Origin: JBOFWL01 sp051653605
Lineage (GTDB): Bacteria > Spirochaetota > Brevinematia > Brevinematales > Brevinemataceae
Direction: 5' to 3'
Length of the DNA stretch: 36,152 bases
Assembly: GCA_051653605.1 (NCBI GenBank)
Contig: JBOFWL010000075.1
Location: 1-36,152, forward strand
This document shows positions 16,424-24,083 of this stretch, piece by piece. The notes beneath the pieces were generated by a model. That model was not told the origin of the DNA, made no database searches, and saw only the letters and a program-made list of their open reading frames with translations. The translations under genes and the position numbers were made by a program. Each line of letters begins with the position of its first letter. Position 1 is the stretch's first letter.

Positions 16424-17176
16424 ATGGACGTAATTCAGGTAAAAAATTTAGGGGTTTCCTACGGAAGCTCAAAAGTCCTTAAAGATATTACAATGAATAT
16501 CCCCGCTAACAAGGTTGTCGCTATTATGGGCCCCTCTGGATGTGGGAAATCAACTCTCTTAAGAACATTTAATCGTATGAATGAACTTATCGATGGCTGC
16601 TCTTTTACTGGAAATGTAGAATTAAATGGCGAAAACATCTTCAGAATGGAGCCCATTAGTTTACGCAGAAAAATTGGCATGGTTTTTCAACAACCAAACC
16701 CTTTTCCTACAATGAGCATTTATGATAACGTATTAGCAGGGTATATTTTAAATGGCGCCAGCCTCTCTAAAACTGAAGCTGATGAAATCGTTGAAAATGC
16801 CTTACAAGGAGCTGCACTCTGGGATGAAGTAAAAGAAAAACTTCGAAATAAAGGGTCTTTCTTATCTGGTGGGCAACAACAACGCTTATGTATTGCTCGA
16901 ACACTTGCAATGAAACCCGATGTTTTACTCCTCGACGAACCCACCTCCGCCCTCGACCCAAAATCTACCGCATTAGTTGAAGAATTAATCGTTCGCTTAA
17001 AAGAACAAGTAACTATTGCTTTGGTTACTCACAATATTGCTCAAGCTGGAAGGGTTTCTGATTATACAGCCTTTATGTATCTTGGTGAATTAATCGAGTA
17101 CGAAACCACTCAACAAATCTTTACTGTTCCAAAACATAAACGAACTGAGGCTTATCTCACAGGAAAATTTGGCTAA
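16424..17176 (+). CDS. pstB: Phosphate ABC transporter ATP-binding protein
   Basis: ATPase that powers phosphate import, bound to PstC and PstA on the cytosolic face; 250 residues, typical. Walker A is GPSGCGKST (36-44), the Q-loop is in MVFQQPNPFP, the ABC signature is LSGGQQQR (147-154), Walker B is VLLLDEP (167-173), and the switch His is in VTHN. FPTMSIYDNV and the ending LTGKFG are PstB-like. GAGGTT lies before the ATG. It is the third gene of the operon, with phoU 50 bases downstream. Confidence 0.96.
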   Translation: MDVIQVKNLGVSYGSSKVLKDITMNIPANKVVAIMGPSGCGKSTLLRTFNRMNELIDGCSFTGNVELNGENIFRMEPISLRRKIGMVFQQPNPFPTMSIYDNVLAGYILNGASLSKTEADEIVENALQGAALWDEVKEKLRNKGSFLSGGQQQRLCIARTLAMKPDVLLLDEPTSALDPKSTALVEELIVRLKEQVTIALVTHNIAQAGRVSDYTAFMYLGELIEYETTQQIFTVPKHKRTEAYLTGKFG

Positions 17177-17226
17177 GCTAGCCTAATTCCCCCTTCATAA
17201 TAATATCAAAAAGTGAGGTAAATATA

Positions 17227-17868
17227 ATGATTACATCCAAAATTAAAGACGTTCAAGATAGTATTATTAGCTATTTAGAGCTAGCAGAAACCATGCTATC
17301 GCAAACGATGGATAATGCTAAAAAACAAGAATGGGAAAAAGTTAAAGAGGTTATCGACACCCTCGAACCTCAAGCAAACCAGCTTAAGATTACAGTGGCT
17401 AACAAGTGTTTAGGGGTTTTAGCGTTGTTTCATCCAGAAGCTGGCGATTTACGAGCCGTTGTAAAAATGTCTGGAATGGCGAGTGATCTTGAGCGCATGG
17501 GAGATATGGCAACAAAAATTGCCCGAGCCAATTATTATTGGAAAGATTCTTTCTCCATTAATGACCACCCCATCATCCTAGAAATGTACGACGAAGTACG
17601 GGCCATGCTAAAAGATGTGGCAAGCTGTTTCAAAAATTTAGACTCTTTGGGCGCTATTGCTATTATCCAGCGTGATGATATTGTCGATGAGCTATGCACC
17701 AAAAATCAACGAATAATTATTAAAAAAATGAGCGAAGGTGGTAGTGAGGTTGAATCTCTTATTCAAGTAATGAATATTACTCGAAACTTGGAAAGAATGG
17801 CCGATCTTTGTGGGCATCTAGCCGAAGATATTATCTTTATCAAAGAAGGTTCTGTAATCCAAAAATAA
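17227..17868 (+). CDS. phoU: Phosphate signalling protein PhoU
   Basis: Cytosolic helical protein that links Pst transport to phosphate sensing and limits phosphate uptake; 213 residues, usual length. It has the two-repeat three-helix-bundle pattern. The metal-binding helices appear twice, as MASDLERMGDMATKIA in the first half and ITRNLERMADLCGHLAED in the second, the ERMGD/ERMAD signature. Ribosome site GTGAGG before ATG. It is the last gene of the pst operon and is followed at once by a terminator. No phoR/phoB pair is in the window. Confidence 0.95.
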   Translation: MITSKIKDVQDSIISYLELAETMLSQTMDNAKKQEWEKVKEVIDTLEPQANQLKITVANKCLGVLALFHPEAGDLRAVVKMSGMASDLERMGDMATKIARANYYWKDSFSINDHPIILEMYDEVRAMLKDVASCFKNLDSLGAIAIIQRDDIVDELCTKNQRIIIKKMSEGGSEVESLIQVMNITRNLERMADLCGHLAEDIIFIKEGSVIQK

Positions 17869-17869
17869 C

Positions 17870-17896
17870 AAAAAAGCCCTTAATAGGGCTTTTTTT
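17870..17896. terminator. Bidirectional terminator overlapping the end of the GT4 gene
   Basis: AGCCCT (17875-17880) and AGGGCT (17885-17890) pair around TAAT, with A- and T-runs outside. It starts two bases past the phoU stop. On the minus strand it overlaps the last codons and stop of the glycosyltransferase gene. Confidence 0.85.
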
Positions 17897-18995
17897 GATG
17901 GAAATTTTGATAAATTGCAAGCATTTCTGCCTCGAATTCCCCTGTGATTTTTTGCCACGAGAGATTCCTTGCAAATTCTTGCGCTGTTTGGGGAAGTTCT
18001 TCCTGCGCTTTTTTATTTTGTAAATACCATATCACCTTATCTGCTAGTGCATCTATATCCTCAAATGGCACAAGGTAGCCGTTCACCCCATTTTGTACCG
18101 AATCTCTAACACCTGGAACATCAAAGCCAAATACGGGCGTACAACATGCTGAAGCTTCTATTGCTGTAATCCCCCAGCCTTCTTTTTCTGATGTGAAAAG
18201 TACAGCAGTACTTTCTTTGTATAGGTCAATTTTCTCTTGTTCTGTAATAAATCCTCGAAATTCCACCGAAGAAAATATATTTAATTCTTTTGCTAGCATA
18301 TGTAGATTGTCTGATTCTTTCCCTTTTCCAGCAATAATAAAGCGCGCATCAGGAAACTTTTTTAAAATCTTCACAAAAGCTAAAAGCGAATAGTGTATTC
18401 CTTTAGCCTTTGTTATTCGCCCCACATAGCAGAGTAAGTTTTTCTTTTTTGGAGAGTTCATGAAAAATTCATCATCAATACCATTTGGGACAATACGTAT
18501 ATCCCGAAACTTCCCCAACTGCATTAATTCATCTTTAGTGCTAGGCGAAACAACAACCATTGGCGTTTTCAAATAGTATTTTAGGGCGTGTTTTTCCGCA
18601 TGAAATACGTATGTTGCCAACGGAAACGGAAGCAACGAAAAAAGTGTGTTTCCATGGATATGATGAAAAATAGCCATCACTGGCACATTATGAATATATT
18701 GAGGAGTTGCAAGGCCGATTTTCGAAATATCATCTATCACAAGATCATATCCAAATTTTGAGTAATGATTCTTCCACTGATATCTAAAAAGATAATGAAA
18801 AAAAAGAGGATGCCCTGCTCTCTCTACTAAATATCCATTACGAACATAAGAAAACTCTTCATCGGGAACCCTTGTGCTGATTAGTCGAACCTCATGGTGT
18901 TGTGCCAAGTGAGATAACACTTTATCTAAGTGAACTTCTGCCCCCCCCGCCTCTGGATGTAGGGGATCTCGCCAATTAAGAGCTAGAATTTTCAT
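17880..18995 (-). CDS. GT4-family glycosyltransferase
   Basis: Retaining nucleotide-sugar glycosyltransferase (GT-B fold, family GT4) of 371 residues. The N-terminal acceptor domain starts MKILALNWRDP with PEAGGAEVHLD, a common GT4 opening. The donor domain has VGRITKAKG (about 191-199), FIIAGKGKESD, VLFTSEKEGWGITAIEA with the EX7E pair E272/E280, and a GVRDSV region. No signal peptide, so it works on the cytosolic membrane face, probably on a surface glycan or glycolipid. ATG after AAGGA. It lies 14 bases after the small membrane protein gene and is likely co-transcribed with it. Sugar and acceptor are unknown. Confidence 0.85.
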   Translation of the reverse strand: MKILALNWRDPLHPEAGGAEVHLDKVLSHLAQHHEVRLISTRVPDEEFSYVRNGYLVERAGHPLFFHYLFRYQWKNHYSKFGYDLVIDDISKIGLATPQYIHNVPVMAIFHHIHGNTLFSLLPFPLATYVFHAEKHALKYYLKTPMVVVSPSTKDELMQLGKFRDIRIVPNGIDDEFFMNSPKKKNLLCYVGRITKAKGIHYSLLAFVKILKKFPDARFIIAGKGKESDNLHMLAKELNIFSSVEFRGFITEQEKIDLYKESTAVLFTSEKEGWGITAIEASACCTPVFGFDVPGVRDSVQNGVNGYLVPFEDIDALADKVIWYLQNKKAQEELPQTAQEFARNLSWQKITGEFEAEMLAIYQNFHQKKPY

Positions 18996-19009
18996 AAGTT
19001 ATCCTTGTA

Positions 19010-19495
19010 TTAAAAACGCGTTCTAAAAACGGTAAATGTCATTCGCACTTCTCGAAATTCTTGCCTGTCAAATGGCGGCAACACCGGGTAGTTTCTTACA
19101 TAGACATAGTCGTAAATAGCTACCCCCGAAGGAATAAGAAACGTTGCCATCAACAGGAAATTCCACTCTGCAGCTGTAAATCCTATAAAGTCACGTGTGA
19201 GAGCAGCGTTATAATTACCCGTTGCTATATTTGCAACATTTATAAGCTGTAAAAAATTATAAAATAGGTAAAATGTTATTGGTATTGATAAAAAGTAAAC
19301 AATATCCATTCTCCGAAAGGCATTTTCTGCTGGGTATGTCCTCGTTCGTCCATCCAATAAATACTGCTTTGGCAGCTCATATGTTGGGATTAATTCATAT
19401 TCTAAATTAGCAATTCTCGTAGATGTAATTGTTTGGGCTGACAGAGAATTAGCAATAAATCCTATAAGAAAAAAAAGAAAAATATGTTTACTCAT
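19010..19495 (-). CDS. Small exported membrane protein, unknown
   Basis: Unrecognised protein of 161 residues from the second ATG (MSKHIFLFF). That ATG is preferred because the promoter directly upstream would start the mRNA there; a first ATG at 19504 lies inside the -10 box. A hydrophobic N-terminus ending SLSAQ looks like a cleavable signal (Ser at -3, Ala at -1). Two more hydrophobic segments follow (about IVYFLSIPITFYLFYNFL and WNFLLMATFLIPSGVAIY). The tail is basic (REVRMTF...FRTRF). It is first in a likely two-gene operon with the GT4 gene. I know similar small membrane proteins next to envelope genes in spirochaetes, but cannot assign a role. Confidence 0.7.
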   Translation of the reverse strand: MSKHIFLFFLIGFIANSLSAQTITSTRIANLEYELIPTYELPKQYLLDGRTRTYPAENAFRRMDIVYFLSIPITFYLFYNFLQLINVANIATGNYNAALTRDFIGFTAAEWNFLLMATFLIPSGVAIYDYVYVRNYPVLPPFDRQEFREVRMTFTVFRTRF

Positions 19496-19502
19496 ACAAT
19501 GC

Positions 19503-19531
19503 ATTATACATCATCCATAAAAAAAAATCAA
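19503..19531 (-). promoter_or_regulatory. Promoter implying a leaderless transcript
   Basis: On the minus strand TTGATT (19526-19531), 17-base spacer, perfect TATAAT (19503-19508). The expected start, 7-8 bases on, coincides with the ATG at 19495. No ribosome-binding site precedes it. Confidence 0.6.
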
Positions 19532-19552
19532 AAAAAGCCTTCATTCTTTCTA

Positions 19553-19581
19553 TTGACAAAATATGATAAGTATGCTATGAT
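19553..19581 (+). promoter_or_regulatory. tRNA-Leu promoter
   Basis: TTGACA (19553-19558), 17-base spacer, TATGAT (19576-19581), ten bases before the tRNA. Confidence 0.85.
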
Positions 19582-19591
19582 ATCCAACAAT

Positions 19592-19675
19592 GCCCAAGTG
19601 GCGGAACTGGTAGACGCAGCAGACTCAAAATCTGCCGCCTTTGCGGGTGTAAGGGTTCGAGTCCCTTCTTGGGCA
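19592..19675 (+). tRNA. tRNA-Leu (CAA)
   Basis: An 84-nt class II tRNA: acceptor GCCCAAG with CTTGGGC and A as discriminator, anticodon loop CTCAAAA giving CAA, a long variable arm (CCGCCTTTGCGGG) and T arm GGGTTCGAGTCCC. An integrase gene lies directly downstream, so its 3' end may be the attachment site of an integrated element. Confidence 0.96.
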
Positions 19676-19686
19676 ATTTTATCGAT

Positions 19687-19722
19687 AGCTAAGTTATTTA
19701 ATAGTAATGACTTAGCTTTTTT
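19687..19722 (+). terminator. tRNA-Leu terminator
   Basis: AGCTAAGT (19687-19694) and ACTTAGCT (19710-19717) pair and are followed by a T-run. Confidence 0.75.
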
Positions 19723-19731
19723 GATTTCTCA

Positions 19732-19767
19732 TAGTGTCCTGATTAGTGTCCTAAACAGTGTCCACCC
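19732..19767 (+). repeat. Three 12-bp iterons upstream of the integrase
   Basis: AGTGTCC repeats at 19733, 19745 and 19757, exactly 12 bases apart. The units are TAGTGTCCTGAT, TAGTGTCCTAAA and CAGTGTCCACCC. Sitting between the tRNA and the integrase gene, they could be arm-type integrase or excisionase binding sites. Confidence 0.6.
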
Positions 19768-19770
19768 CTT

Positions 19771-19825
19771 ACCCAAATTATTTACCCATCCATGGGTATT
19801 TGGGTATTTCGGCGTCCTGCCGAAA
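19771..19825 (+). repeat. Two consecutive hairpins ending at the integrase ribosome site
   Basis: First: ACCCAAAT (19771-19778) with ATTTGGGT (19798-19805), enclosing ACCCAT/ATGGGT. Second: TTTCGGC (19807-19813) with GCCGAAA (19819-19825), loop GTCCT. The integrase ribosome site AGGAGA starts on the last base of the second hairpin. Confidence 0.65.
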
Positions 19826-19835
19826 GGAGACAGTT

Positions 19836-20570
19836 ATGAGTATCTATCGAAGAAAAGATACAGGTATTTATTACCTAAAAGTTAAAAATGGGATGAGCTA
19901 TAAGCGTATCTCTCTTGGTACGAAAAATAAAGATCTTGCTCAAGCCCTTTATCAAGCTTATCTAGCTGAGAAAGTAAAGGCTAAGCTTTTTGGGTTAGTA
20001 ATGCCCCCTATCCCTATCAATACACAGCCACCCCGTAAAAAGAAAAGCTCATCTCAAAAAACTAAAAGTGCAGGCTCATCCCTTATTAAAATTCACGAGA
20101 AATATCTTAACACCTGTAAGGCTCAGAATATTACAGAATACACCATGAGTAGAAAAATTAAGACTTTTGAGAGTATTAAAGCTTGTGGTATTACTTCCCT
20201 AGCCTCTATTAATCAAGATGCCGTCAATAAGCTCCTTAAAGTATGGGGTGAACTGAGTAATGAAACTCAAATTAGACATATTAAAAACCTTAAAGCTTTT
20301 TTAAATTATGGTATCAATAATGGGCTTTATAGTATCAACACTTATAAGACCTTAAAATTCCCTATATTGAGGGGAAGTGTGCGAGATATAACAATATCTG
20401 AAAATGACTATCAAAAGCTTGTACAAACAGCGAGAGACAGGGATTTCAGCCTTTATTTACAAGCGCTTTGGGAAACTGGATGCCGTCCCAATGAAATTGT
20501 GAGCTTAAAGAAATCTGATATTGATTTTGATCAAATGATTGACAAAAGGTATGAAATCATACTATCATAA
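19836..20570 (+). pseudogene. Truncated tyrosine recombinase (phage-type integrase)
   Basis: Site-specific DNA integrase lacking its catalytic end. The start is ATG 19836, six bases after AGGAGA; earlier in-frame ATGs would run through the iterons. The 244 residues show an N-terminal arm-binding region (YRRKDTGIYYLKVKNG), a core-binding domain (about 85-180) and the beginning of the catalytic domain with the first Arg in ETGCRPNEIVSLKKSDID. The box II HxxR, the later His/Trp and the nucleophilic Tyr are missing. The frame ends in RYEIILS, which is the MarR promoter and operator read as protein. So the 3' part was replaced by the MarR-MATE cassette, and the protein should be inactive. Confidence 0.85.
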
Positions 20571-20590
20571 AGGTATGAAATCATACCTTT
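20539..20590 (+). promoter_or_regulatory. marR-MATE promoter with two operator copies
   Basis: TTGACA (20539-20544), 18-base spacer, TATCAT (20563-20568). The spacer itself is AAAGGTATGAAATCATAC, an almost complete dyad. The same sequence recurs at 20569-20590 as a perfect dyad, AAAGGTATGA and TCATACCTTT around AA. The two centres lie 24 bases apart, so bound protein would block the -35/-10 region and the start site together. Confidence 0.8.
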
Positions 20591-20602
20591 TGGAGTATAG
20601 TA

Positions 20603-21040
20603 GTGAATTTAAAAAGAGTGGACGAAATTCATAAAATCAATTATTTGAGTTCTAAAATGGATACTCTTTACCATCAGGCATCTTTGAAGCTAGGAATTAC
20701 AGATAGCGTTTCTATAATTTTGTATAGCATATATGATGCAGGAGGCCACTGTTTACTCAGTGATATCTATAAGAAATCGATCATCAGTAAGCAGACGGTA
20801 AACTCTGCTATTAGGGGCTTAGAAGCTGATGATATTCTCTATTTAGAACAGCATACAGGCAGATCCAAAAAGATTATCCTCACAGAAAAAGGGAAGAAAT
20901 ATGTTGATAAGACTGTAGTTAAGCTATATAAAGCTGAGGTACAGGCTTTTGAATCTTGGGCGACGGAAGAAATTAACACCTATATTACTCTAATGGAAAA
21001 ATATACTGATTGCTTTCAGAAGCAAATTGAAAATTTGTAA
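20603..21040 (+). CDS. MarR-family transcriptional regulator
   Basis: Winged-helix repressor of 145 residues, normal for MarR. Start GTG 20603 after TGGAG. The recognition region is LSDIYKKSIISKQTVNSAIRGLEADDILYLEQH, and the wing is GRSKKIILTEKGKKYV. It lies 11 bases before the MATE gene and downstream of a promoter with two dyads, so it probably represses its own operon and is released by a substrate of the efflux protein. The pair looks like an imported resistance cassette of Firmicutes type; the origin is inference. Confidence 0.88.
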   Translation: MNLKRVDEIHKINYLSSKMDTLYHQASLKLGITDSVSIILYSIYDAGGHCLLSDIYKKSIISKQTVNSAIRGLEADDILYLEQHTGRSKKIILTEKGKKYVDKTVVKLYKAEVQAFESWATEEINTYITLMEKYTDCFQKQIENL

Positions 21041-21051
21041 AGGAGTAAATC

Positions 21052-22401
21052 ATGGCTATAAAACTTTCCGACAGTTTTACTTATCGTAAATTAATAAAAT
21101 TCACCCTACCCTCTGTAGCTATGATGATTTTTTTATCTATTTATAGCGTTATAGATGGATTCTTTGTTTCAAACTTTGTGGGGAAAATACCCTTTTCGGC
21201 AATTAATCTAATTATTCCATTTTTACTGGTTATGGCAACTATAGGCCTCATGTTTGGAGCTGGAGGAACCGCAATCGTTGCTAATACTTACGGTACTGGC
21301 GATAAAAAGAAAGCCAACATGTATTTTTCCTTGTTTGTATATGTAGCTTTTGCCCTTGGTGTTCTTTTTGCGGTGTTAGGGTTTATATTTATTCGTCCAA
21401 TTTCTATATTTCTTGGTGCAAAAGGAGAATTATTACAATATTGTATTGTTTACGGGCGGATAATCCTCTTAACATTACCGTTTTTTGTATTACAACTTCT
21501 GTTTCAAAGCTTTTTTGTCGCAGCAGAAAAACCTCATATCGGTCTTTTGATGATAGGCGCTGCCGGCATCACCAATATTGTTTTGGATGCTATCTTGGTG
21601 ATCTTCCTACCACTAGAGTACAAGCTGATAGGAGCAGCCATTGCAACAGCCTTTAGCCAATTTATAGGAGGGGTGATTCCTCTCATCTATTTTTTTAGAA
21701 AAAACAGCAGCGTGTTCCAACTTGGTAAAACTTACTTTGATAGAAAAGCGATTATTAATGCTTGTATTAATGGGTCTTCCGAATTTATGAGCAACGTTTC
21801 TATGAATGTTGTGGGGATGCTCTACAATATACAACTTCTAAAATTTGCGGGAGAAAATGGAGTGGCCGCCTACGGTGTGATGATGTATGTGAGCATGATT
21901 TTTTCAGCTATTTTTGTAGGATACTCTATTGGAGTAGCCCCCATAATTTCCTACCATGATGGAGCTGGAAATAACGATGAGCTTAATAGGCTCTTGAAAA
22001 AAAGCCTTTATTTACAAGGAATTAGTGGGATTTCTATGGCGATTGCCGCCCAGTTGCTTGCAGTTCCGTTGTCTCAGATATTTGTAGGTTACGATAAAGA
22101 ACTACTAGATTTAACTGTTTCGGGCTTTCGCATTTTTGCTATTGCATTTCTATTTATGGGCTTTGCGATTTTTGGCTCGGGCTTTTTTACGGCGATGAAT
22201 GATGGGCTAACCTCTGCTTTGATCTCGTTTTTACGCACACTAGTATTTCAAATTAGCGCTATTTTTCTTCTTCCTATAATTTGGAATATTGATGGAATTT
22301 GGATTTCAGTTGTTGTAGCCGAAATAATGGCTGTTGTATGTACAGTGATATTTCTGATGATAAAGCATAACCAGAGAGAAAAAATAATATATAAAGCTTA
22401 A
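21052..22401 (+). CDS. MATE-family multidrug efflux transporter
   Basis: Inner-membrane sodium- or proton-coupled drug exporter of 449 residues with twelve predicted helices. The opening TYRKLIKFTLPSVAMMIFLSIY followed by VIDGFFVSNFVG, and then GAGGTAIVANTYGTGDKKKA, are typical of the MATE branch common in Firmicutes. AAAGGAG precedes the ATG. It is the second gene of the marR operon, which inserted into or replaced part of the integrase gene. Its terminator is also the first copy of the terminator shared by the neighbouring duplicated lipoprotein genes. Confidence 0.92.
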   Translation: MAIKLSDSFTYRKLIKFTLPSVAMMIFLSIYSVIDGFFVSNFVGKIPFSAINLIIPFLLVMATIGLMFGAGGTAIVANTYGTGDKKKANMYFSLFVYVAFALGVLFAVLGFIFIRPISIFLGAKGELLQYCIVYGRIILLTLPFFVLQLLFQSFFVAAEKPHIGLLMIGAAGITNIVLDAILVIFLPLEYKLIGAAIATAFSQFIGGVIPLIYFFRKNSSVFQLGKTYFDRKAIINACINGSSEFMSNVSMNVVGMLYNIQLLKFAGENGVAAYGVMMYVSMIFSAIFVGYSIGVAPIISYHDGAGNNDELNRLLKKSLYLQGISGISMAIAAQLLAVPLSQIFVGYDKELLDLTVSGFRIFAIAFLFMGFAIFGSGFFTAMNDGLTSALISFLRTLVFQISAIFLLPIIWNIDGIWISVVVAEIMAVVCTVIFLMIKHNQREKIIYKA

Positions 22402-22404
22402 AAT

Positions 22405-22439
22405 AAAAAAGGGACGTGCTATAGAGCATGTCCCTTTTA
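22405..22439. terminator. Terminator shared by the MATE gene and lipoprotein copy 1
   Basis: AAAAGGGACGTGCT and AGCATGTCCCTTTT around ATAG, flanked by A- and T-runs. On the plus strand the one imperfect pair is a G-T wobble; on the minus strand it is an A-C mismatch. An identical copy is at 23274-23308. Confidence 0.85.
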
Positions 22440-22458
22440 TTATGAGTAATAATATAAA

Positions 22459-23154
22459 CTATCTACTTGTAAAAACTGGTGCATTAATTGGATCTTCATC
22501 GAACATAAATTCAACAGAAGTTGGATTTGAGCCAGTTACAACCCATGCAAAATCACCAAAGAATTTCACCCAAATTATTATCGTATCAGGACCACCGTAA
22601 TCAGCCCAATCACTTAGAGTTGCTCCCACCCCAGTATTATTATGGTCAGTAACAAAATATCTAGCACGCTCGAATACGCGAGTCAACCTTAGAAAGGTAC
22701 CACCATTAGGAAGTTGAACAGGAGCTCTACTACCAGTAAGAACAAACGATGTGAATGTATTATCGGGCAACCTAGTTACTGTATAACTGTTTAGTTCTTG
22801 CACAATTATCGAGTTCAATACAACACTAAATATCGCCGTTGAACGTACTATTCTAGTGGGATTTGTAGTATTATCAAAATACCAATTATAAGACCCAACA
22901 TTATCAGTAGTAGTTACATTCGAATTATACTGAGTAAGGTCTGTAACATCTACATTAAACTGAGCCAATGCAGCCCTATTAGAGAACTCCATAGGGTTAT
23001 TAATAGGACGGGAGCTATTGGGGACTTCAACAGTTGGTAAATTAATATCTCCTGAGATATCTCCTCCAACAGGGGCGTCTTCGACTACGCGCAGACTTGT
23101 TAAATTACAGGCTGTTAAACCTACTAATAGCGATAAAAATACAATATTTTTCAT
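22459..23154 (-). CDS. Lipoprotein, copy 1 of a tandem pair
   Basis: Unknown lipoprotein of 231 residues. ATG after AAGGAGG. The signal peptide is MKNIVFLSLLVGLTAC, with Cys16 as the lipidation site, followed by a spacer with GGDISGDINLP. The mature part has no family that I recognise. It keeps blocks shared with copy 2: ALAQFNVDVTDL, NWYFDN, LPDNTFTS, VQLP.GG.FL.LTR, WVKFFG.FAWVV and a final FDEDP/LDEDP. Between these blocks the sequence differs strongly. Probably anchored in a membrane facing the periplasm or surface. It has its own promoter and terminator. Confidence 0.85.
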   Translation of the reverse strand: MKNIVFLSLLVGLTACNLTSLRVVEDAPVGGDISGDINLPTVEVPNSSRPINNPMEFSNRAALAQFNVDVTDLTQYNSNVTTTDNVGSYNWYFDNTTNPTRIVRSTAIFSVVLNSIIVQELNSYTVTRLPDNTFTSFVLTGSRAPVQLPNGGTFLRLTRVFERARYFVTDHNNTGVGATLSDWADYGGPDTIIIWVKFFGDFAWVVTGSNPTSVEFMFDEDPINAPVFTSR

Positions 23155-23194
23155 AAATTATCCTCCTTGATGGAAAAAGATATGATCTTCTTAC

Positions 23195-23223
23195 AGAATA
23201 CTACATTTTGAAAATAAAATCAA
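23195..23223 (-). promoter_or_regulatory. Promoter of lipoprotein copy 1
   Basis: On the minus strand TTGATT (23218-23223), 17-base spacer, TATTCT (23195-23200). The leader contains a small AAGAT/ATCTT hairpin and AAGGAGG before the ATG. Same in copy 2. Confidence 0.65.
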
Positions 23224-23273
23224 GCTTTTACGCAACTTTTTTATATTCGAAAAATCTGCTTGCAGTAGCTAGT

Positions 23274-23308
23274 AAAAAAGGGACGTGCTATAGAGCATGT
23301 CCCTTTTA
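23274..23308. terminator. Terminator of lipoprotein copy 2
   Basis: Identical to 22405-22439: GGGACGTGCT and AGCATGTCCC around ATAG with flanking A- and T-runs. It separates copy 2 from the promoter of copy 1. Confidence 0.85.
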
Positions 23309-23327
23309 TTATGAGTAATAATATAAA

Positions 23328-24014
23328 CTATCTATTTGTATAAGCTGAAGTAGTGTGTGGATCTTCATCTAAGACTAGTTCAGTAGGATTAGTATCTTTT
23401 GGAAAACCCGCTACAACCCATGCAAAATTACCAAAAAATTTCACCCAAGCTATGTCTGTAGTAGGATTATTTGAGATATTCCAATCAGTTAAATATCCAG
23501 TTCCAACACCACTTAGAAGATAAGTTCTCCATTGTGTTGATTTACGAGTTAACTGTAGAAACATACCCCCACTAGGGAGTTGAACACTTGCACCACTACG
23601 ACGAACAATCGATGTGAATGTATTATCGGGCAACCTTACTGCAGTATAGTCAATTAAATTTTGCGAAAATACGACTTTTAGAGGGGTATAAACCGTAGCT
23701 GTTGAGGTTACTACTCTGGTGGGGTTTATAGTATTATCAAAATACCAATTGAAAGATGAACTATCACCATCTTCAATAATAAAATTTGTATTATATTGGA
23801 TAAGGTCTGTAACATCTACATTAAACTGAGCCAATGCAGCTTTATTAGTATATTCCACAAAATTAGTAATGGGAACAACACTATTAGGGGTGTTTGGTAA
23901 ATTAATATCTCCTGAGATATCTCCTCCAGCTGGGGCGTCTTCAACTACGCGCAGACTTGTTAAATTACAGGCTGTTAAACCTACTAATAGCGATAAAAAT
24001 ACAACGTTTTTCAT
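23328..24014 (-). CDS. Lipoprotein, copy 2 of a tandem pair
   Basis: Paralogue of the neighbouring gene, 228 residues, with an almost identical signal peptide (MKNVVFLSLLVGLTAC, Cys16), spacer and regulatory flanks. The mature domain keeps the same anchor blocks (ALAQFNVDVTDL, FNWYFDN, LPDNTFTS, WVKFFGNFAWVV) but differs in most intervening stretches, including LSGVGTGYLTDWNISNNP where copy 1 has a different loop. Ribosome site AAGGAGG. Function unknown; conserved ends with a varied interior fit either relaxed divergence after duplication or selection for surface variation. Confidence 0.85.
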   Translation of the reverse strand: MKNVVFLSLLVGLTACNLTSLRVVEDAPAGGDISGDINLPNTPNSVVPITNFVEYTNKAALAQFNVDVTDLIQYNTNFIIEDGDSSSFNWYFDNTINPTRVVTSTATVYTPLKVVFSQNLIDYTAVRLPDNTFTSIVRRSGASVQLPSGGMFLQLTRKSTQWRTYLLSGVGTGYLTDWNISNNPTTDIAWVKFFGNFAWVVAGFPKDTNPTELVLDEDPHTTSAYTNR

Positions 24015-24054
24015 AAATTATCCTCCTTGATGGAAAAAGATATGATCTTCTTAC

Positions 24055-24083
24055 AGAATACTACATTTTGAAAATAAAATCAA
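24055..24083 (-). promoter_or_regulatory. Promoter of lipoprotein copy 2
   Basis: On the minus strand TTGATT (24078-24083), 17-base spacer, TATTCT (24055-24060). Same boxes as copy 1. Confidence 0.65.

Noticed and set aside
19592..22450. Right-hand attachment site repeating the 3' end of tRNA-Leu
   Set aside because: I looked for a second copy of the last ~20 bases of the tRNA downstream and found none. The right end of the element seems lost.
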